Source of the DNA: Pelagomonas calceolata
Taxonomy: Eukaryota > Sar > Pelagophyceae > Pelagomonadales > Pelagomonadaceae
DNA length: 64,000 nucleotides
Assembly: GCA_918797485.1 (NCBI GenBank)
Contig: CAKKNE010000001.1
Coordinates: forward strand, 806,001-870,000
Reading direction: 5' to 3'
The stretch's first letter is position 1, and every line of letters begins with the position of its first letter. The notes under the pieces are model-generated. The model saw only the letters and a program-made list of their open reading frames with translations, did no database searches and had not been told where the DNA came from. Made by a program: the position numbers and the translations under genes. This document shows positions 28,323 through 37,036 of the stretch, piece by piece.

Positions 28323-30173
28323 ATGGATGAGGTTGCGCAGACGTTAAACCAACCGGGGGTGCTTGCTGGGTACCGCAAGGGCGACCGCGTCGAGCTCCAC
28401 TCGCTCAAGGGCGCGGCCGAACACAATGGCAAGTGCGGCGCGGTCGTCGGGCGCCAGGGCGAACGGGTGCAGGTGCGGTTGGACGACTCCAAGACGCTGG
28501 CATTGAAAGTCGAGAACATCAGGAAGCTTGTTGCGATGCCGGACGCCGGCACGATGCGCAGGGCCTTTGCCGAGCTTTCTGCCGCAGAGAAAAAAGTCAA
28601 CGCCGCCCTTCCGCCTGGCGCGGGCATGGAGGACCCCTGCGCCTTCTGCGGCGGCGCGCGGCCGCACGGGAAGAACGACGAGTTCCTGCCGTGCTGCGGG
28701 GTGAGCGTCTGCTCGGGCTGCAGCCTCGCCGCAGCAAGGCGACCGACGCCGTGCGGCAAATGCGGCAAGACGGTCCCGCAGATGCCGAACGACCTCCTCG
28801 ATGCCTACGCGCGGCTCGCCGCCGCCGGCCACGAGGGCGCGAGACGGCGGGGCCTGACGCTCGCGGCGATGCTCAAGGTCCCCGAGGCGACGCGGCGCCA
28901 GTTCGAGTCAAGCGACGCCCGGAGAGTACGCCCCGAGGGGCTCACGGAGAGCGAGGGAGCCGAGTATGTAGCGAAGTGCCTGAGCGAGGGCCACGCGCCG
29001 AACCTCGACACGGCCCGGGCGTTCCGCGACGCGAAGGTCAAGGAGCGGACGGCGGCCGTCGCGGCAGAGGTCGCGAAGGCGCGCGCGGAGGCAGCGGCGC
29101 GGGGACCGCCCGAGACGTCGGCGGCGGAGTTGGCGGCGCTGCCGGACGAGCTCTCGGACGTGCAGCGCGAGCTGCTGCGGGAAGCGGCGAGCGCGGACAC
29201 GTGCGAGGTGTGCGGCCGGGTCGCGAAGGTCCAAGTCTGCACGGCCTGCAAGTGCGTGGCGTACTGCTCCCGCCCGTGCCAGAAGCAGGACTGGTCGAGG
29301 CACAAAAACATGTGCAAGGCTCTGCGGGCGATGCGCAAGGTCAAGACGCCGGCGGCGGCGATCGACGACCCCGCGGCCCGCCAGGGCGCCGCGCAGTGCT
29401 TTTTCCTGCGCGGCGCCCTGAAGCTCCGGACGAAGAACTATGCCAAGGCGGTCGAGGCGTACGAGAGAGGGCTGGCCCTCGACTCAACCGACGTCGTCGC
29501 GACGATGAACCTAGGGCTCGCGCTCCGGAATCTGGGGCGCCACGCGGACGCGAAGCCGTACTTAGTGAAGGCACACGAGCTCGATCGCGATTACGGCCCG
29601 GCCTGCCACAACCTAGCGGAGTACATCTACGAAGTCGAGGAAAACGCCGCCCGCGCGCGGCCCCTCTACCAGCGCGCGACGGAGCTCCTGCCGACGTATC
29701 CGACGTCCTGGTTTGGCCTCGGTAGTACCTTGTCAACTCTCAAGGACGAGGACGGCGCAGTCGTCGCGTACGAGCGGCTCCTGGAGCTCATGCCGGACAA
29801 TACCTTCGGCCGGAAAAACATCTGCATGGGCTACTTGCATCTCTTGTGCCGCGCCGTCGACTTTAAGCAGCCGGACGACTTCCGCCGATGCCGGGCCGCG
29901 TTCGAGCGGCACCTCGCCGAAGGCCTTCGGCGCGACCCGCGGAATGCCGATTTCCCGAAGCTGCGCATAGCTTTCGACAACGTCTTGAAGATCGCGTCCG
30001 ACCCTGCTCGCGGCGGCCCTGATGACGCGGTCCGCGCGTACCGCGCGATGCGCGACGCGCAGCGGCGGAAGGCCGACGCCGACGCCCACCTCAGAACGAT
30101 AAACGAGAAGATTCGGGCCGCCGAGGCGAGGGTGGCGGAGGCGTGCGCCGCGGCGGGCTCAGGAGAAGGCTAA
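28323..30173 (+). CDS. MYND zinc-finger and TPR-repeat protein
   Basis: 616 residues from the first ATG. An N-terminal SH3-like segment (KGDRVELHSLKG, then GERVQVRLDD) precedes a Cys-rich RING-like patch (CAFCGGARPHGKNDEFLPCCGVSVCSGC, then CGKCG). A MYND finger follows (CEVCGRVAKVQVCTACKCVAYCSRPCQKQDWSRHKNMC). The C-terminal half holds TPR repeats, e.g. AKAVEAYERGLALDSTDVVATMNLGLALRNLG, and a coiled end. The combination suggests a scaffold; no SET catalytic domain is present. No intron. Confidence 0.85.
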   Translation: MDEVAQTLNQPGVLAGYRKGDRVELHSLKGAAEHNGKCGAVVGRQGERVQVRLDDSKTLALKVENIRKLVAMPDAGTMRRAFAELSAAEKKVNAALPPGAGMEDPCAFCGGARPHGKNDEFLPCCGVSVCSGCSLAAARRPTPCGKCGKTVPQMPNDLLDAYARLAAAGHEGARRRGLTLAAMLKVPEATRRQFESSDARRVRPEGLTESEGAEYVAKCLSEGHAPNLDTARAFRDAKVKERTAAVAAEVAKARAEAAARGPPETSAAELAALPDELSDVQRELLREAASADTCEVCGRVAKVQVCTACKCVAYCSRPCQKQDWSRHKNMCKALRAMRKVKTPAAAIDDPAARQGAAQCFFLRGALKLRTKNYAKAVEAYERGLALDSTDVVATMNLGLALRNLGRHADAKPYLVKAHELDRDYGPACHNLAEYIYEVEENAARARPLYQRATELLPTYPTSWFGLGSTLSTLKDEDGAVVAYERLLELMPDNTFGRKNICMGYLHLLCRAVDFKQPDDFRRCRAAFERHLAEGLRRDPRNADFPKLRIAFDNVLKIASDPARGGPDDAVRAYRAMRDAQRRKADADAHLRTINEKIRAAEARVAEACAAAGSGEG

Positions 30174-30183
30174 CCGTCTCAGC

Positions 30184-30199
30184 ACGCCATCGCCGCGAT
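30184..30199. repeat. Introner-core 16-mer outside an intron, copy 3
   Basis: ACGCCATCGCCGCGAT (15 of 16), 10 bp after the MYND/TPR stop codon, in the convergent gap with the ferredoxin gene. Confidence 0.55.
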
Positions 30200-30309
30200 C
30201 GGCGCGAGTGTGTGTGTTCGCGAGAGCGTCGCGGCGGCGATTTTGAGTTTTGTAATCCGAATATTATTAAACAAGAGGCGGTGCGAAGAGGCGTGTGGGC
30301 GTTTCTCGC

Positions 30310-31173
30310 TCACTTCTTCTTCTTGTCCGGGTACTCGTAATAGGAGTTCCGGGGATTCTTCTTGTTCAACCAGATCGTGTAGCCCGTGTCCTTGGAGAAG
30401 TAGGGCGTGTACTCGGCCGTCGGATCAACGGATGCCGGCACCGCCGCGCCGTTCACCTCCGCCGCGACGGGCGCGGCTACGCCGTTAACGGCAGCAGGCG
30501 GCGGCGCGCCCTCCATGAGCGCCCGCAGCTCGCCGATTTTGGCCTCGAGGTCGGCGCGGCCCGCGACGGTCACGGCGAGCACGTCCAGCGTCTGCAGCGC
30601 GATGGGCCGCTTGAGCGCCCAGGCGGCGTCGTCCGCGGGCGCCGCGGCGGGTGCCGCGGCGGCGACGGGCGCCGCGGCCACGGGCGCCGGCGCCGGCGCC
30701 GGCGCGGCGGGCGCAGCAACAGGCGCCGCGGCGGCGCCGTTCACGGGGTCCGTGACGCCGGCCTCGAAGTTGTCCATCTGGTGTGTCAGTAATGTCACGT
30801 CCGAGGCCGGGTAGGCGACGCACGTGCAGGCGTAGCCGGCCGCGAGCATGTCGTCGTCGATGGTGGACTGGTCGTCGTGCTCGATCTCACCGGTCACGAC
30901 GCGGCCCTGGCACGACGTGCAGGCGCCAGAACGGCAGGACGCGGGCAGCTCGAAGCCCGCCTCCTCGGCCGCGTCGAGGATGAACTCGTCGTCGGCGCAG
31001 GGGAACGTGTTCGTCTCGCCGTCGGGGCCCACGATGGTCACGTCGTAGGTGTCTCGCATCGAAACCGCCCGTCTCTTGAGTGGCCTCAGCGGCGCGAACC
31101 CGTGTGTAGCGGGTGCCAAGAAGTATAGAGCGCTTGCCGCTGCGGCGGCGAGCGTTGAAAGTGCGGGCGCCAT
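30310..31173 (-). CDS. Plant-type [2Fe-2S] ferredoxin with long C-terminal extension, plastid
   Basis: 287 residues. The signal peptide (MAPALSTLAAAAASALYFLAPATHG) meets FAPLRPLKRRAVSMR, the G-FAP junction and basic transit segment of secondary plastid import. The ferredoxin domain (about residues 43-137) has the cluster ligands in CRSGACTSCQG and YACTC. The domain matches the electron carrier between photosystem I and FNR, nitrite or sulphite reductases. Unlike the usual ~97-residue mature form, a ~140-residue tail follows: an Ala/Pro linker, a helical segment (DVLAVTVAGRADLEAKIGELRALMEG) and a Trp/Tyr/Lys-rich end (YTIWLNKKNPRNSYYEYPDKKKK). Confidence 0.93.
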   Translation of the reverse strand: MAPALSTLAAAAASALYFLAPATHGFAPLRPLKRRAVSMRDTYDVTIVGPDGETNTFPCADDEFILDAAEEAGFELPASCRSGACTSCQGRVVTGEIEHDDQSTIDDDMLAAGYACTCVAYPASDVTLLTHQMDNFEAGVTDPVNGAAAAPVAAPAAPAPAPAPVAAAPVAAAAPAAAPADDAAWALKRPIALQTLDVLAVTVAGRADLEAKIGELRALMEGAPPPAAVNGVAAPVAAEVNGAAVPASVDPTAEYTPYFSKDTGYTIWLNKKNPRNSYYEYPDKKKK

Positions 31174-31613
31174 CGTGCGAGAGGCGCTGGACGCGCTGCG
31201 AATCGAGGAATGCGCCGCGGGAGCGTAGAATGCGCTGTGGGCGACACCGGCACTCAGCCCCAGCGCCGGCTCTTTTCACCGGGTAAGCGGCAGCGCGCGT
31301 CTTATGCAGTGATAGGAGACCGTTTGAGCCAGCCAACTATGCCTCCTTCGCGTTGGGTGGGGAGCACTGTAGATTGCCCTTGACGGCAAATGCTAGTGGC
31401 TTGTTATCAGCTTTCGACGAACCCGCGCGCTGGGCAACTTGCGCGAGTGGTCCGTCGCGGCTTTTTGCAAATTCGTGTCATTCTCGGGGCCACGCCTGCT
31501 CATCGGGCAGCGCCAAAGCGCCGTCTCCCCCGCGCGTTTCGCCACGACGCGCGACCCCGTTTGGCTGGGCTAGCGTACCGGGCGAGTGAAGGTCCAAATA
31601 AAAACACCAACAA
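31174..31613. promoter_or_regulatory. Upstream region of the ferredoxin gene
   Basis: 440 bp between the ferredoxin start and the 3' end of the next minus-strand gene. No supportable gene or palindrome copy; a local inverted repeat around CGGCACTCAGCCCCAGCGCCGG (split over 31250-31271) is weak. Confidence 0.35.
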
Positions 31614-32366
31614 TTACGAAGCCCCGTCGCGCGGCTCCCCGCCGGGATACGAGTCCCGGGCGACCGAATAGACCGGCCGCCCCTCCGCGTAGTCGCGCTG
31701 CCACCGGGGGACGACCTCCGCCTTCGGTTTCGGTCTAGGCGGCGCCGGCGGCTTCGCCGCCGCCGTCGGCACGCCCCCTTCCCGCCGCTTGCGAAAGACG
31801 GTCGCGTCGCGGCCCCTCTGGTAGTCCGCGTGCGTCACCAGCTCCTCGAAGCCGGCCCGTGCGAACGTGGCGATCGCTACTTCGTCGTCGGCGTGCACGG
31901 CCGCATAGACCTCGGCGCACTGCTGGTTTCCCGCTAATAATAAAGCGGCCGCTAATCTACATAGCGCGCTGCCCACGCCCTTCCGGCGATGCGACGCTCT
32001 TACGACCAGGTGACCGATGGCCCAGGGGCGTCCTTTACCATTACGTGTGCGGTACTCGGACGTCGCTTCCGCGCTCACGAGGCCGACCAGCGTCTTGCCG
32101 TCGTAAGCCGCCCACACACTTATTGAACCTGCTTCCAGCTTCTTGAAGTGGGCCTTTGCATCGCTCACGACGTTGTACTGGCTCTTGCCGTGCTCGCGCC
32201 GGAACTCGTATAGAGTGTTGGCATCATGCCAAGCGGGCAATTGCCTGTAAGTAATGCCTTCTCGCGTGTAGGAGGGCTGCTTCACGGGCGTGGCGCGGTG
32301 CTTGGCATCGCTGCTTGCTTTCGGAGGCGTCGCCGTGCCATCGCTGTCGTCGGGTGGGGCTGCCAT
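31614..32366 (-). CDS. GNAT-family N-acetyltransferase
   Basis: 250 residues from ATG 32366; an alternative ATG at 32516 would place the recurring palindrome inside the coding sequence, so I prefer the shorter form. The GNAT core runs from TREGITYRQLP. The acetyl-CoA motif is GHLVVRASHRRKGVGSALCRLAAALLL, followed by EVYAAVHADDEVAIATFARAGF. The C-terminus is a basic, Pro/Ala-rich tail ending WQRDYAEGRPVYSVARDSYPGG. Acceptor unknown; no targeting signal is evident with this start. Confidence 0.8.
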   Translation of the reverse strand: MAAPPDDSDGTATPPKASSDAKHRATPVKQPSYTREGITYRQLPAWHDANTLYEFRREHGKSQYNVVSDAKAHFKKLEAGSISVWAAYDGKTLVGLVSAEATSEYRTRNGKGRPWAIGHLVVRASHRRKGVGSALCRLAAALLLAGNQQCAEVYAAVHADDEVAIATFARAGFEELVTHADYQRGRDATVFRKRREGGVPTAAAKPPAPPRPKPKAEVVPRWQRDYAEGRPVYSVARDSYPGGEPRDGAS

Positions 32367-32487
32367 TTTGTCTCTCACACTTTGTGAGTTTTGCAAGGCT
32401 AGTGGCCGCGGCGTCGGCGGCGTGCTTGGGAAGGCACGAGGCCTTGCCGTTGTTACAGAGCTTGGTGAGGACGGATGTTTTTTTTTA

Positions 32488-32510
32488 GCTAGTGTCGTGG
32501 GCATACTAGC
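32488..32510 (+). repeat. Promoter palindrome
   Basis: Left arm GCTAGTGTC, right arm ATACTAGC. It is midway in the divergent interval 32367-32691, 122 bp from the GNAT start and 182 bp from the methyltransferase start. Confidence 0.7.
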
Positions 32511-32691
32511 CATCATCGTGACTCTTCCACGGCAACGTCTGCAACGACGCCAGAGCGGCCACCAGACATCAGAGAGCGCTGCATTAAGCTGCAGACGTCC
32601 CACGACTGCCACTGAAAGAGAAAACCGCACAACGAGCGCTTAGGAACAAGCAAAGGCAACACCAGCAGCTGCAGCAATATTTCATCCCGCG

Positions 32692-33654
32692 ATGCTCCGA
32701 CTACTAGCATTAGTCACGGTAACAACCTCATGGACGCCCGCGCGCGTCGCGCCGCAACCACCGCGCGCCGCCGTCAGATTACAAGCAGCGCCGCCGCACC
32801 CGAGCCTCGGCAGCCTCACATTGGTAGGAGCGGGCCCGGGCGACCCGGAACTGCTCACGGTCGCAGCGTTACGAGCAATTGCCGATAGCGAAGCCTTGGT
32901 GATCTGCGACCGACTCGTGAGCCCCGAGATCCGGGAACTCGTGCGAGGCGAGCTGCGAGTCGCAGGAAAATTACCAGGCTGCGCCGAAAAAGCACAACAA
33001 CAAATCTACGACTGGTGCCGCGAAGGTCTCACAGAGGGTAGAAGAGTCGTGCGACTGAAAATCGGCGATCCGTTCGTGTTCGGCCGAGGCGGCGAGGAGG
33101 TTTTGGAGTTGCGGGAAAGGCTGGGCGTGGAAGCTAGGGTTGTTCCTGGAGTATCCGCCTGCTTAGCAGCACCTCTCGCGGCGGGCGTGCCCGTGACGCA
33201 CCGGGGGGCCGCGCACCAGACGCTCGTGAGCACGGGTTACGGCCGGGGCAACTCGTCGTCGCCCGAACTGCCTCCCTACGACCCTCGCCGTACGATCGTG
33301 CTGCTGATGGCCGTCGGGCGGTTGCGATCGATAGTGGACGACTGCGTCGCGTCGCAAGACTTCCCGCTCGACTGCCCTGCCTTAGTTGTGGAGCAAGCGG
33401 CCACGCCGCGCCAGCGCACGGTCCTGGGCGACCTGTCGGACATCGCCGACTTAGCTGAAAAACATGAGATCAAGGCGCCGGCGACTGTGGTATTCGGCGA
33501 CGCCGTTAGGGCTTTACATCAAGGCGTCGCGCACGGGTTGATCGAGATGCCGGAGCCGACGGGCTTCAGTCCCGTGATAGACGTGCGCCACGCTGGGGTT
33601 TCTAGACCAGCGTCGCTGGACGTGTCGGCGACGCTCGCGCAAGCTGCGCCTTGA
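32692..33654 (+). CDS. Uroporphyrinogen-III C-methyltransferase, plastid-type
   Basis: 320 residues. The hydrophobic, Arg-containing N-terminus (MLRLLALVTVTTSWTPARVAPQPPR) suits plastid import. The SUMT signatures are VGAGPGDPELLT (about 45-56), VICDRLVSPEI, the SAM-binding IGDPFVFGRGGEE, and PGVSACLAAPLAAGVPVTHRG. The enzyme methylates uroporphyrinogen III at C2 and C7 to precorrin-2, the branch to sirohaem needed by nitrite and sulphite reductases, which use ferredoxin such as the one encoded nearby. No CysG-type oxidase/ferrochelatase domain is fused. Confidence 0.93.
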   Translation: MLRLLALVTVTTSWTPARVAPQPPRAAVRLQAAPPHPSLGSLTLVGAGPGDPELLTVAALRAIADSEALVICDRLVSPEIRELVRGELRVAGKLPGCAEKAQQQIYDWCREGLTEGRRVVRLKIGDPFVFGRGGEEVLELRERLGVEARVVPGVSACLAAPLAAGVPVTHRGAAHQTLVSTGYGRGNSSSPELPPYDPRRTIVLLMAVGRLRSIVDDCVASQDFPLDCPALVVEQAATPRQRTVLGDLSDIADLAEKHEIKAPATVVFGDAVRALHQGVAHGLIEMPEPTGFSPVIDVRHAGVSRPASLDVSATLAQAAP

Positions 33655-33707
33655 ATGATGGTGCTTGTACATACTATGTCTAAACATACATATAATTACC
33701 TTCTCTC

Positions 33708-33723
33708 GTCGCGGCGATGGCGT
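33708..33723. repeat. Introner-core 16-mer outside an intron, copy 4
   Basis: GTCGCGGCGATGGCGT, the exact reverse complement of copies 1 and 2, between two convergent stop codons. Confidence 0.6.
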
Positions 33724-33784
33724 CGTTCAGGTGCCGTGCTGGCCTCCCTCCACGCTACCGAGCAAGCGCCGCGGCGACGGCGTC

Positions 33785-34750
33785 TCAGATCCCCCGCGCG
33801 ATCTCGACGCCCATGACGACAATTTCAATCGAGATCAAAGCGATGATGATCCACTCCAACGTATTCGACTTGTCCGTCGCCAGCACTTCCAGGAAGAACT
33901 TGGAATTTTGCTGGATCAAATTGAGCTTGAACTCGATCTTCCAGAAGCGGTCCCGGATCTCGAATTCGTCTTGTAAGCCCTCCCACACGTCCGCGTACTG
34001 CAGGTACTTCCACGCCGTGTTCGAGCGCTCCAGTATACCAATTTTGGCGATGACGTCCGTGAACAGCGTGTTGTTCAGCGCCACCAATCTAAATAAGGAT
34101 CTTTTTTCGAGTGCGGAGAAGACGCCCGTTCTCTCCACCGAACTATTGAGCCGTGTAAATGCTTCGAGCATCGCGTCCGTCTTCGCCGCGTAGTGATCTA
34201 AAGCTACGGACTGCGCGAGCACGGTCGCGATGACCGCCAGATTGTGCCCATCCAACTGCGGCAGTTTTACGGAGTCAAAACCAATTTCCACCTGCTCCCC
34301 TTCATTCATTTTGTAGTCCTCGACGGGCTGGAAGCCGTCGGGGATCGTGTCGTTGCAAAAGGGCGCGAAGGCGTCCAAACACCAGTCCCTTAGCTGCTGA
34401 GGCACGTTGACGAAGACGACCGCACCATAATTAAACACTACCACATGACCCCTTCGTTCTTCAGTGTTGATCGTCAGCATGACGGAGTCCCGTTCAAAGG
34501 TCTGCGTCCTCATATTAAAGTGCTCCTGGAATTTCGACACGTCGATCGTCCTTGCTAAATAGCGCGCGTGGACGGGCACGGCCGGTTGTGGTGGTTGCGT
34601 CGTCGTCGCCGCGGTGCTTGACCACCGCCGCGGTAGGATCCGTCGCGCGCCCAGCCTTAAGATGGACACGGCTGGTTGCGGCGGCGGCGTCGCGGTGCTT
34701 GACCACAGACGCGGTAGGATTCGTCTCGCGCCTAGCCTTGCATGTAACAT
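33785..34750 (-). CDS. RMND1/DUF155-family mitochondrial inner-membrane protein
   Basis: 321 residues from the first ATG. RMND1/RMD1 proteins are mitochondrial and needed for mitochondrial translation. The DUF155 core runs from about residue 60: FNYGAVVFVNVPQQLRDW, VLAQSVALDHYAAKTD, DRFWKIEFKLNLIQQNSKFFLEVLATDKSNTLEWIIIALISIEI, the last being the C-terminal membrane helix. The presequence contains a tandem duplication: RLGARRILPRLWSSTA and RLGARRILPRRWSSTA, each a plausible amphipathic targeting helix. Confidence 0.9.
   Translation of the reverse strand: MLHARLGARRILPRLWSSTATPPPQPAVSILRLGARRILPRRWSSTAATTTQPPQPAVPVHARYLARTIDVSKFQEHFNMRTQTFERDSVMLTINTEERRGHVVVFNYGAVVFVNVPQQLRDWCLDAFAPFCNDTIPDGFQPVEDYKMNEGEQVEIGFDSVKLPQLDGHNLAVIATVLAQSVALDHYAAKTDAMLEAFTRLNSSVERTGVFSALEKRSLFRLVALNNTLFTDVIAKIGILERSNTAWKYLQYADVWEGLQDEFEIRDRFWKIEFKLNLIQQNSKFFLEVLATDKSNTLEWIIIALISIEIVVMGVEIARGI
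34571..34741 (-). repeat. 81-bp tandem duplication in the RMND1 presequence
   Basis: Two copies, offset 81 bp (CGGTGCTTGACC at 34612 and 34693), encode 27 residues each. They differ at scattered bases, so the duplication is not fresh. Confidence 0.8.
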
Positions 34751-34908
34751 CTCACCCACTGCTGCTGCTCTCCCTGGTCAGCGTGCAGGCATTGCTCAAG
34801 GTTTGCGGCTCGACTGCGAAGTTCAAGTGCTTCAAAAATGCAATTGTTTCGCGCACAGCAGAGCCTAAATGACAGAGAGCTGGGCTGCAAGCGCTGCTCT
34901 CGGCTCTT

Positions 34909-34931
34909 GCTAGTGTCTTACGGCCGCTAGC
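34909..34931 (+). repeat. Promoter palindrome
   Basis: Left arm GCTAGTGTCTTAC, right arm GGCCGCTAGC, in the 375-bp divergent interval 34751-35125, which holds no gene. 159 bp from the RMND1 start, 195 bp from SNRNP27. Confidence 0.85.
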
Positions 34932-35125
34932 TACAGCTTAAGCGCGTCGAGGCTGTACGCGCCGCTGCAAGCCGTGCGGACATATTTGGCCCAATAGTAG
35001 TGCTTCGCTACACCCCTGCCTCCACACCTGCGAGTTTCGTAGCACCGCTTTGCGTGCCGCCTTCGTTTGGCACAGTCACTGCCTCGCCGCGCCGCGCGCG
35101 CCGAGCAGAAAGCCAAAAAACGACC

Positions 35126-35875
35126 ATGCCCCCGCCGCGCGGCCGCGGCCGCGGCGTCGACAACCGCCCCGCATGGATGACGGCCAACGAAAAGGGCGGC
35201 AGCACGGACGACGCGATCAGCGCCATGCTCGGGAGCGCCGCGCGGGCTGCTAAACAGCGCTCGCGGTCGCGGAGCCGGTCGCCGCCGCGGCGCCGGTCGC
35301 GCAGCCCGCCGCGGCGGCGCCGGAGCCCGCCGCGCCGCCGGAGCCCGCCGCGCCGCGGCCGCCGGTCGCCGAGCTACTCCTCGTCGCGCAGCCGCAGCCG
35401 CAGCCGGAGCTATAGCCGCAGCCGCAGCCCGCGGCGGCGCCGCTCGCCGAGCCCGCGCGGCCGCGGCCGCCGGCGGTCGTACTCGAGCTCGCGCTCGCGG
35501 TCGTACTCGTCGCGGAGCCGGAGCTCGAGCCGCAGCCGCTCGTACTCGCGGAGCCGGAGCCGGTCGCGGAGCCGGTCGGCGTCGGCCGGCGCCGCGCGCC
35601 GCGCCGTCGTCGCGAAGATGCGCGGCGCCGACGCGGCGGCGGCCCGGCCGGCGTCGAACGCGGCCGCCGCGCCCGCGCCCGAGGACGACTCGGAGGAGGC
35701 GCAGATGGCGCGGCTGATGGGCTTCGGCGGCTTCGGCTCGACGAAGGGCAAGGAGGTCGCCGACAACCAGCACGGCGCCGCGCGCGGCGCCGTCAAGAAG
35801 AACCAGAACCGGTCCTACCGCCAGTACATGAACCGGCGCGGGGGCTTCAACCGGCCGCTGGAGAACATTAAGTAA
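35126..35875 (+). CDS. SNRNP27: U4/U6.U5 tri-snRNP 27 kDa protein
   Basis: 249 residues from the first ATG. A long RS domain of Arg-Ser and Pro-Arg repeats spans about residues 44-155. The C-terminal block is the family signature: QMARLMGFGGFGSTKGKEV, then QNRSYRQYMNRRGGFNRPLENIK. SNRNP27 sits near the U6 ACAGA box in the spliceosome and affects 5' splice-site fidelity, notable in a genome with transposon-born 5' splice sites. Its stop codon is 8 bp from that of the convergent gene. Confidence 0.93.
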   Translation: MPPPRGRGRGVDNRPAWMTANEKGGSTDDAISAMLGSAARAAKQRSRSRSRSPPRRRSRSPPRRRRSPPRRRSPPRRGRRSPSYSSSRSRSRSRSYSRSRSPRRRRSPSPRGRGRRRSYSSSRSRSYSSRSRSSSRSRSYSRSRSRSRSRSASAGAARRAVVAKMRGADAAAARPASNAAAAPAPEDDSEEAQMARLMGFGGFGSTKGKEVADNQHGAARGAVKKNQNRSYRQYMNRRGGFNRPLENIK

Positions 35876-35883
35876 CGATTCAA

Positions 35884-36822
35884 CTAGTTATACAATTCGG
35901 AGACGTCGGTCTTGGACCCCGTCTCGGCCTTGGCGATCGGGCCGCGCCACGCCTTCCAGGAGCGGTACGCGGCGTCGTCGCCGTACTGGACAGCCTGGCG
36001 CGCGTCGAGATTCGTCGTCGCGCGGAGCAGTACGAACTGGATTCCAGCGCAGCCGAGGAGCGACGCGAAGGCCGTCGCCGCCGACGCGACGCCCAAATTC
36101 ATGTGGAGTAGCCCCACGGCCCAGCTCGAGAGCCACAACAACTGCTCGCCCTGGTAGTTTGGATGGCGGAAGAGCACGAAGGGTCCTCCCGTGACGAGTT
36201 TTCCGGGGTCCCTTCTCTTGGCGAAGCTCTTGTACGCGTCGCCGACCGCCGCGAGCGCAAAGCCCGCCCAAGCTCCGACACACGCCGTCGCCGCGAGCGC
36301 CCCGCGGAGGCCCGCCGGCGCCGCGCCCCGCGCCGACGCGACGACGGGCAGCGACATGAGCCAGTAGAGGAGCCCGCATTGGATGATGAAGGGCGCACGC
36401 TTCAGGCGCGAGCCCTGCGGCGCCGAGCGCTCGATCTTCTCGCGCAGCTTGCGGAACTTGGCCACCGACAGCTCCCGCCACAGCAGGAACGCGCAGAGCC
36501 GCGCGCCGTAGCAGACGTGCACCAGCGCGTGCGCGCGCGCGATGCCCGTGGGCTCCGCGCGCAGCACGAGCCCCGCCGCGCTCAGAATCGACAGGCCGTA
36601 GCCGTACGACACGCCGTATTCGCGCTTGTAGAAGCCGAGACAGGTCGGCACCGCGCACGCTGCCGCGAGTGTTGGGAGCGCCGCGGGCGCGGCGGCGACG
36701 GCAACCGGCGCGGCGGCGACGGCGACAGCCCGCCGGCCTGGGAGACGCGCGGATCGCGTCGGCAGCGTCAACGCGAGCGCCGTTGGCGTTGTGAGGACGA
36801 GTGACACCACCACGCGGGCCAT
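35884..36822 (-). CDS. DUF1295-family (steroid 5-alpha-reductase-like) membrane protein
   Basis: 312 residues from the first ATG. The leader (MARVVVSLVLTTPTALALTLPTRSARLPGRR) fits a plastid presequence. Multiple hydrophobic helices follow. The C-terminal signature is DPGKLVTGGPFVLFRHPNYQGEQLLWLSSW, the conserved nicotinamide-binding region of DUF1295/ICMT-like proteins, ending YGDDAAYRSWKAW. The reaction (lipid or sterol reduction, or methylation) cannot be decided. Confidence 0.85.
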   Translation of the reverse strand: MARVVVSLVLTTPTALALTLPTRSARLPGRRAVAVAAAPVAVAAAPAALPTLAAACAVPTCLGFYKREYGVSYGYGLSILSAAGLVLRAEPTGIARAHALVHVCYGARLCAFLLWRELSVAKFRKLREKIERSAPQGSRLKRAPFIIQCGLLYWLMSLPVVASARGAAPAGLRGALAATACVGAWAGFALAAVGDAYKSFAKRRDPGKLVTGGPFVLFRHPNYQGEQLLWLSSWAVGLLHMNLGVASAATAFASLLGCAGIQFVLLRATTNLDARQAVQYGDDAAYRSWKAWRGPIAKAETGSKTDVSELYN

Positions 36823-37036
36823 GGTTGCTCCGACAACTCTGGGAGAGGCCTGATGCTCTCTGTACGAGACCAGCGCGCAGCTGCGCAGGAGCAGACCTTC
36901 AGGCTTTCTCAGCTGTCGAGGGGCCACACGAATCCGGATTGACGCTGTCTGTAGCTCCTCGGACGCCCTCTAAAATTGGCTGAGAGCCAAGCTTGCTGGA
37001 GGAGCCAAGCTGTCTCAGCTGCCTCAGCGGCAAGCA

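Noticed and set aside
32367-32516. Longer N-terminus for the GNAT protein from ATG 32516
   Set aside because: It would encode the promoter palindrome and a low-complexity Ser/Pro/Thr stretch. The shorter ATG start is more consistent, though not proven.
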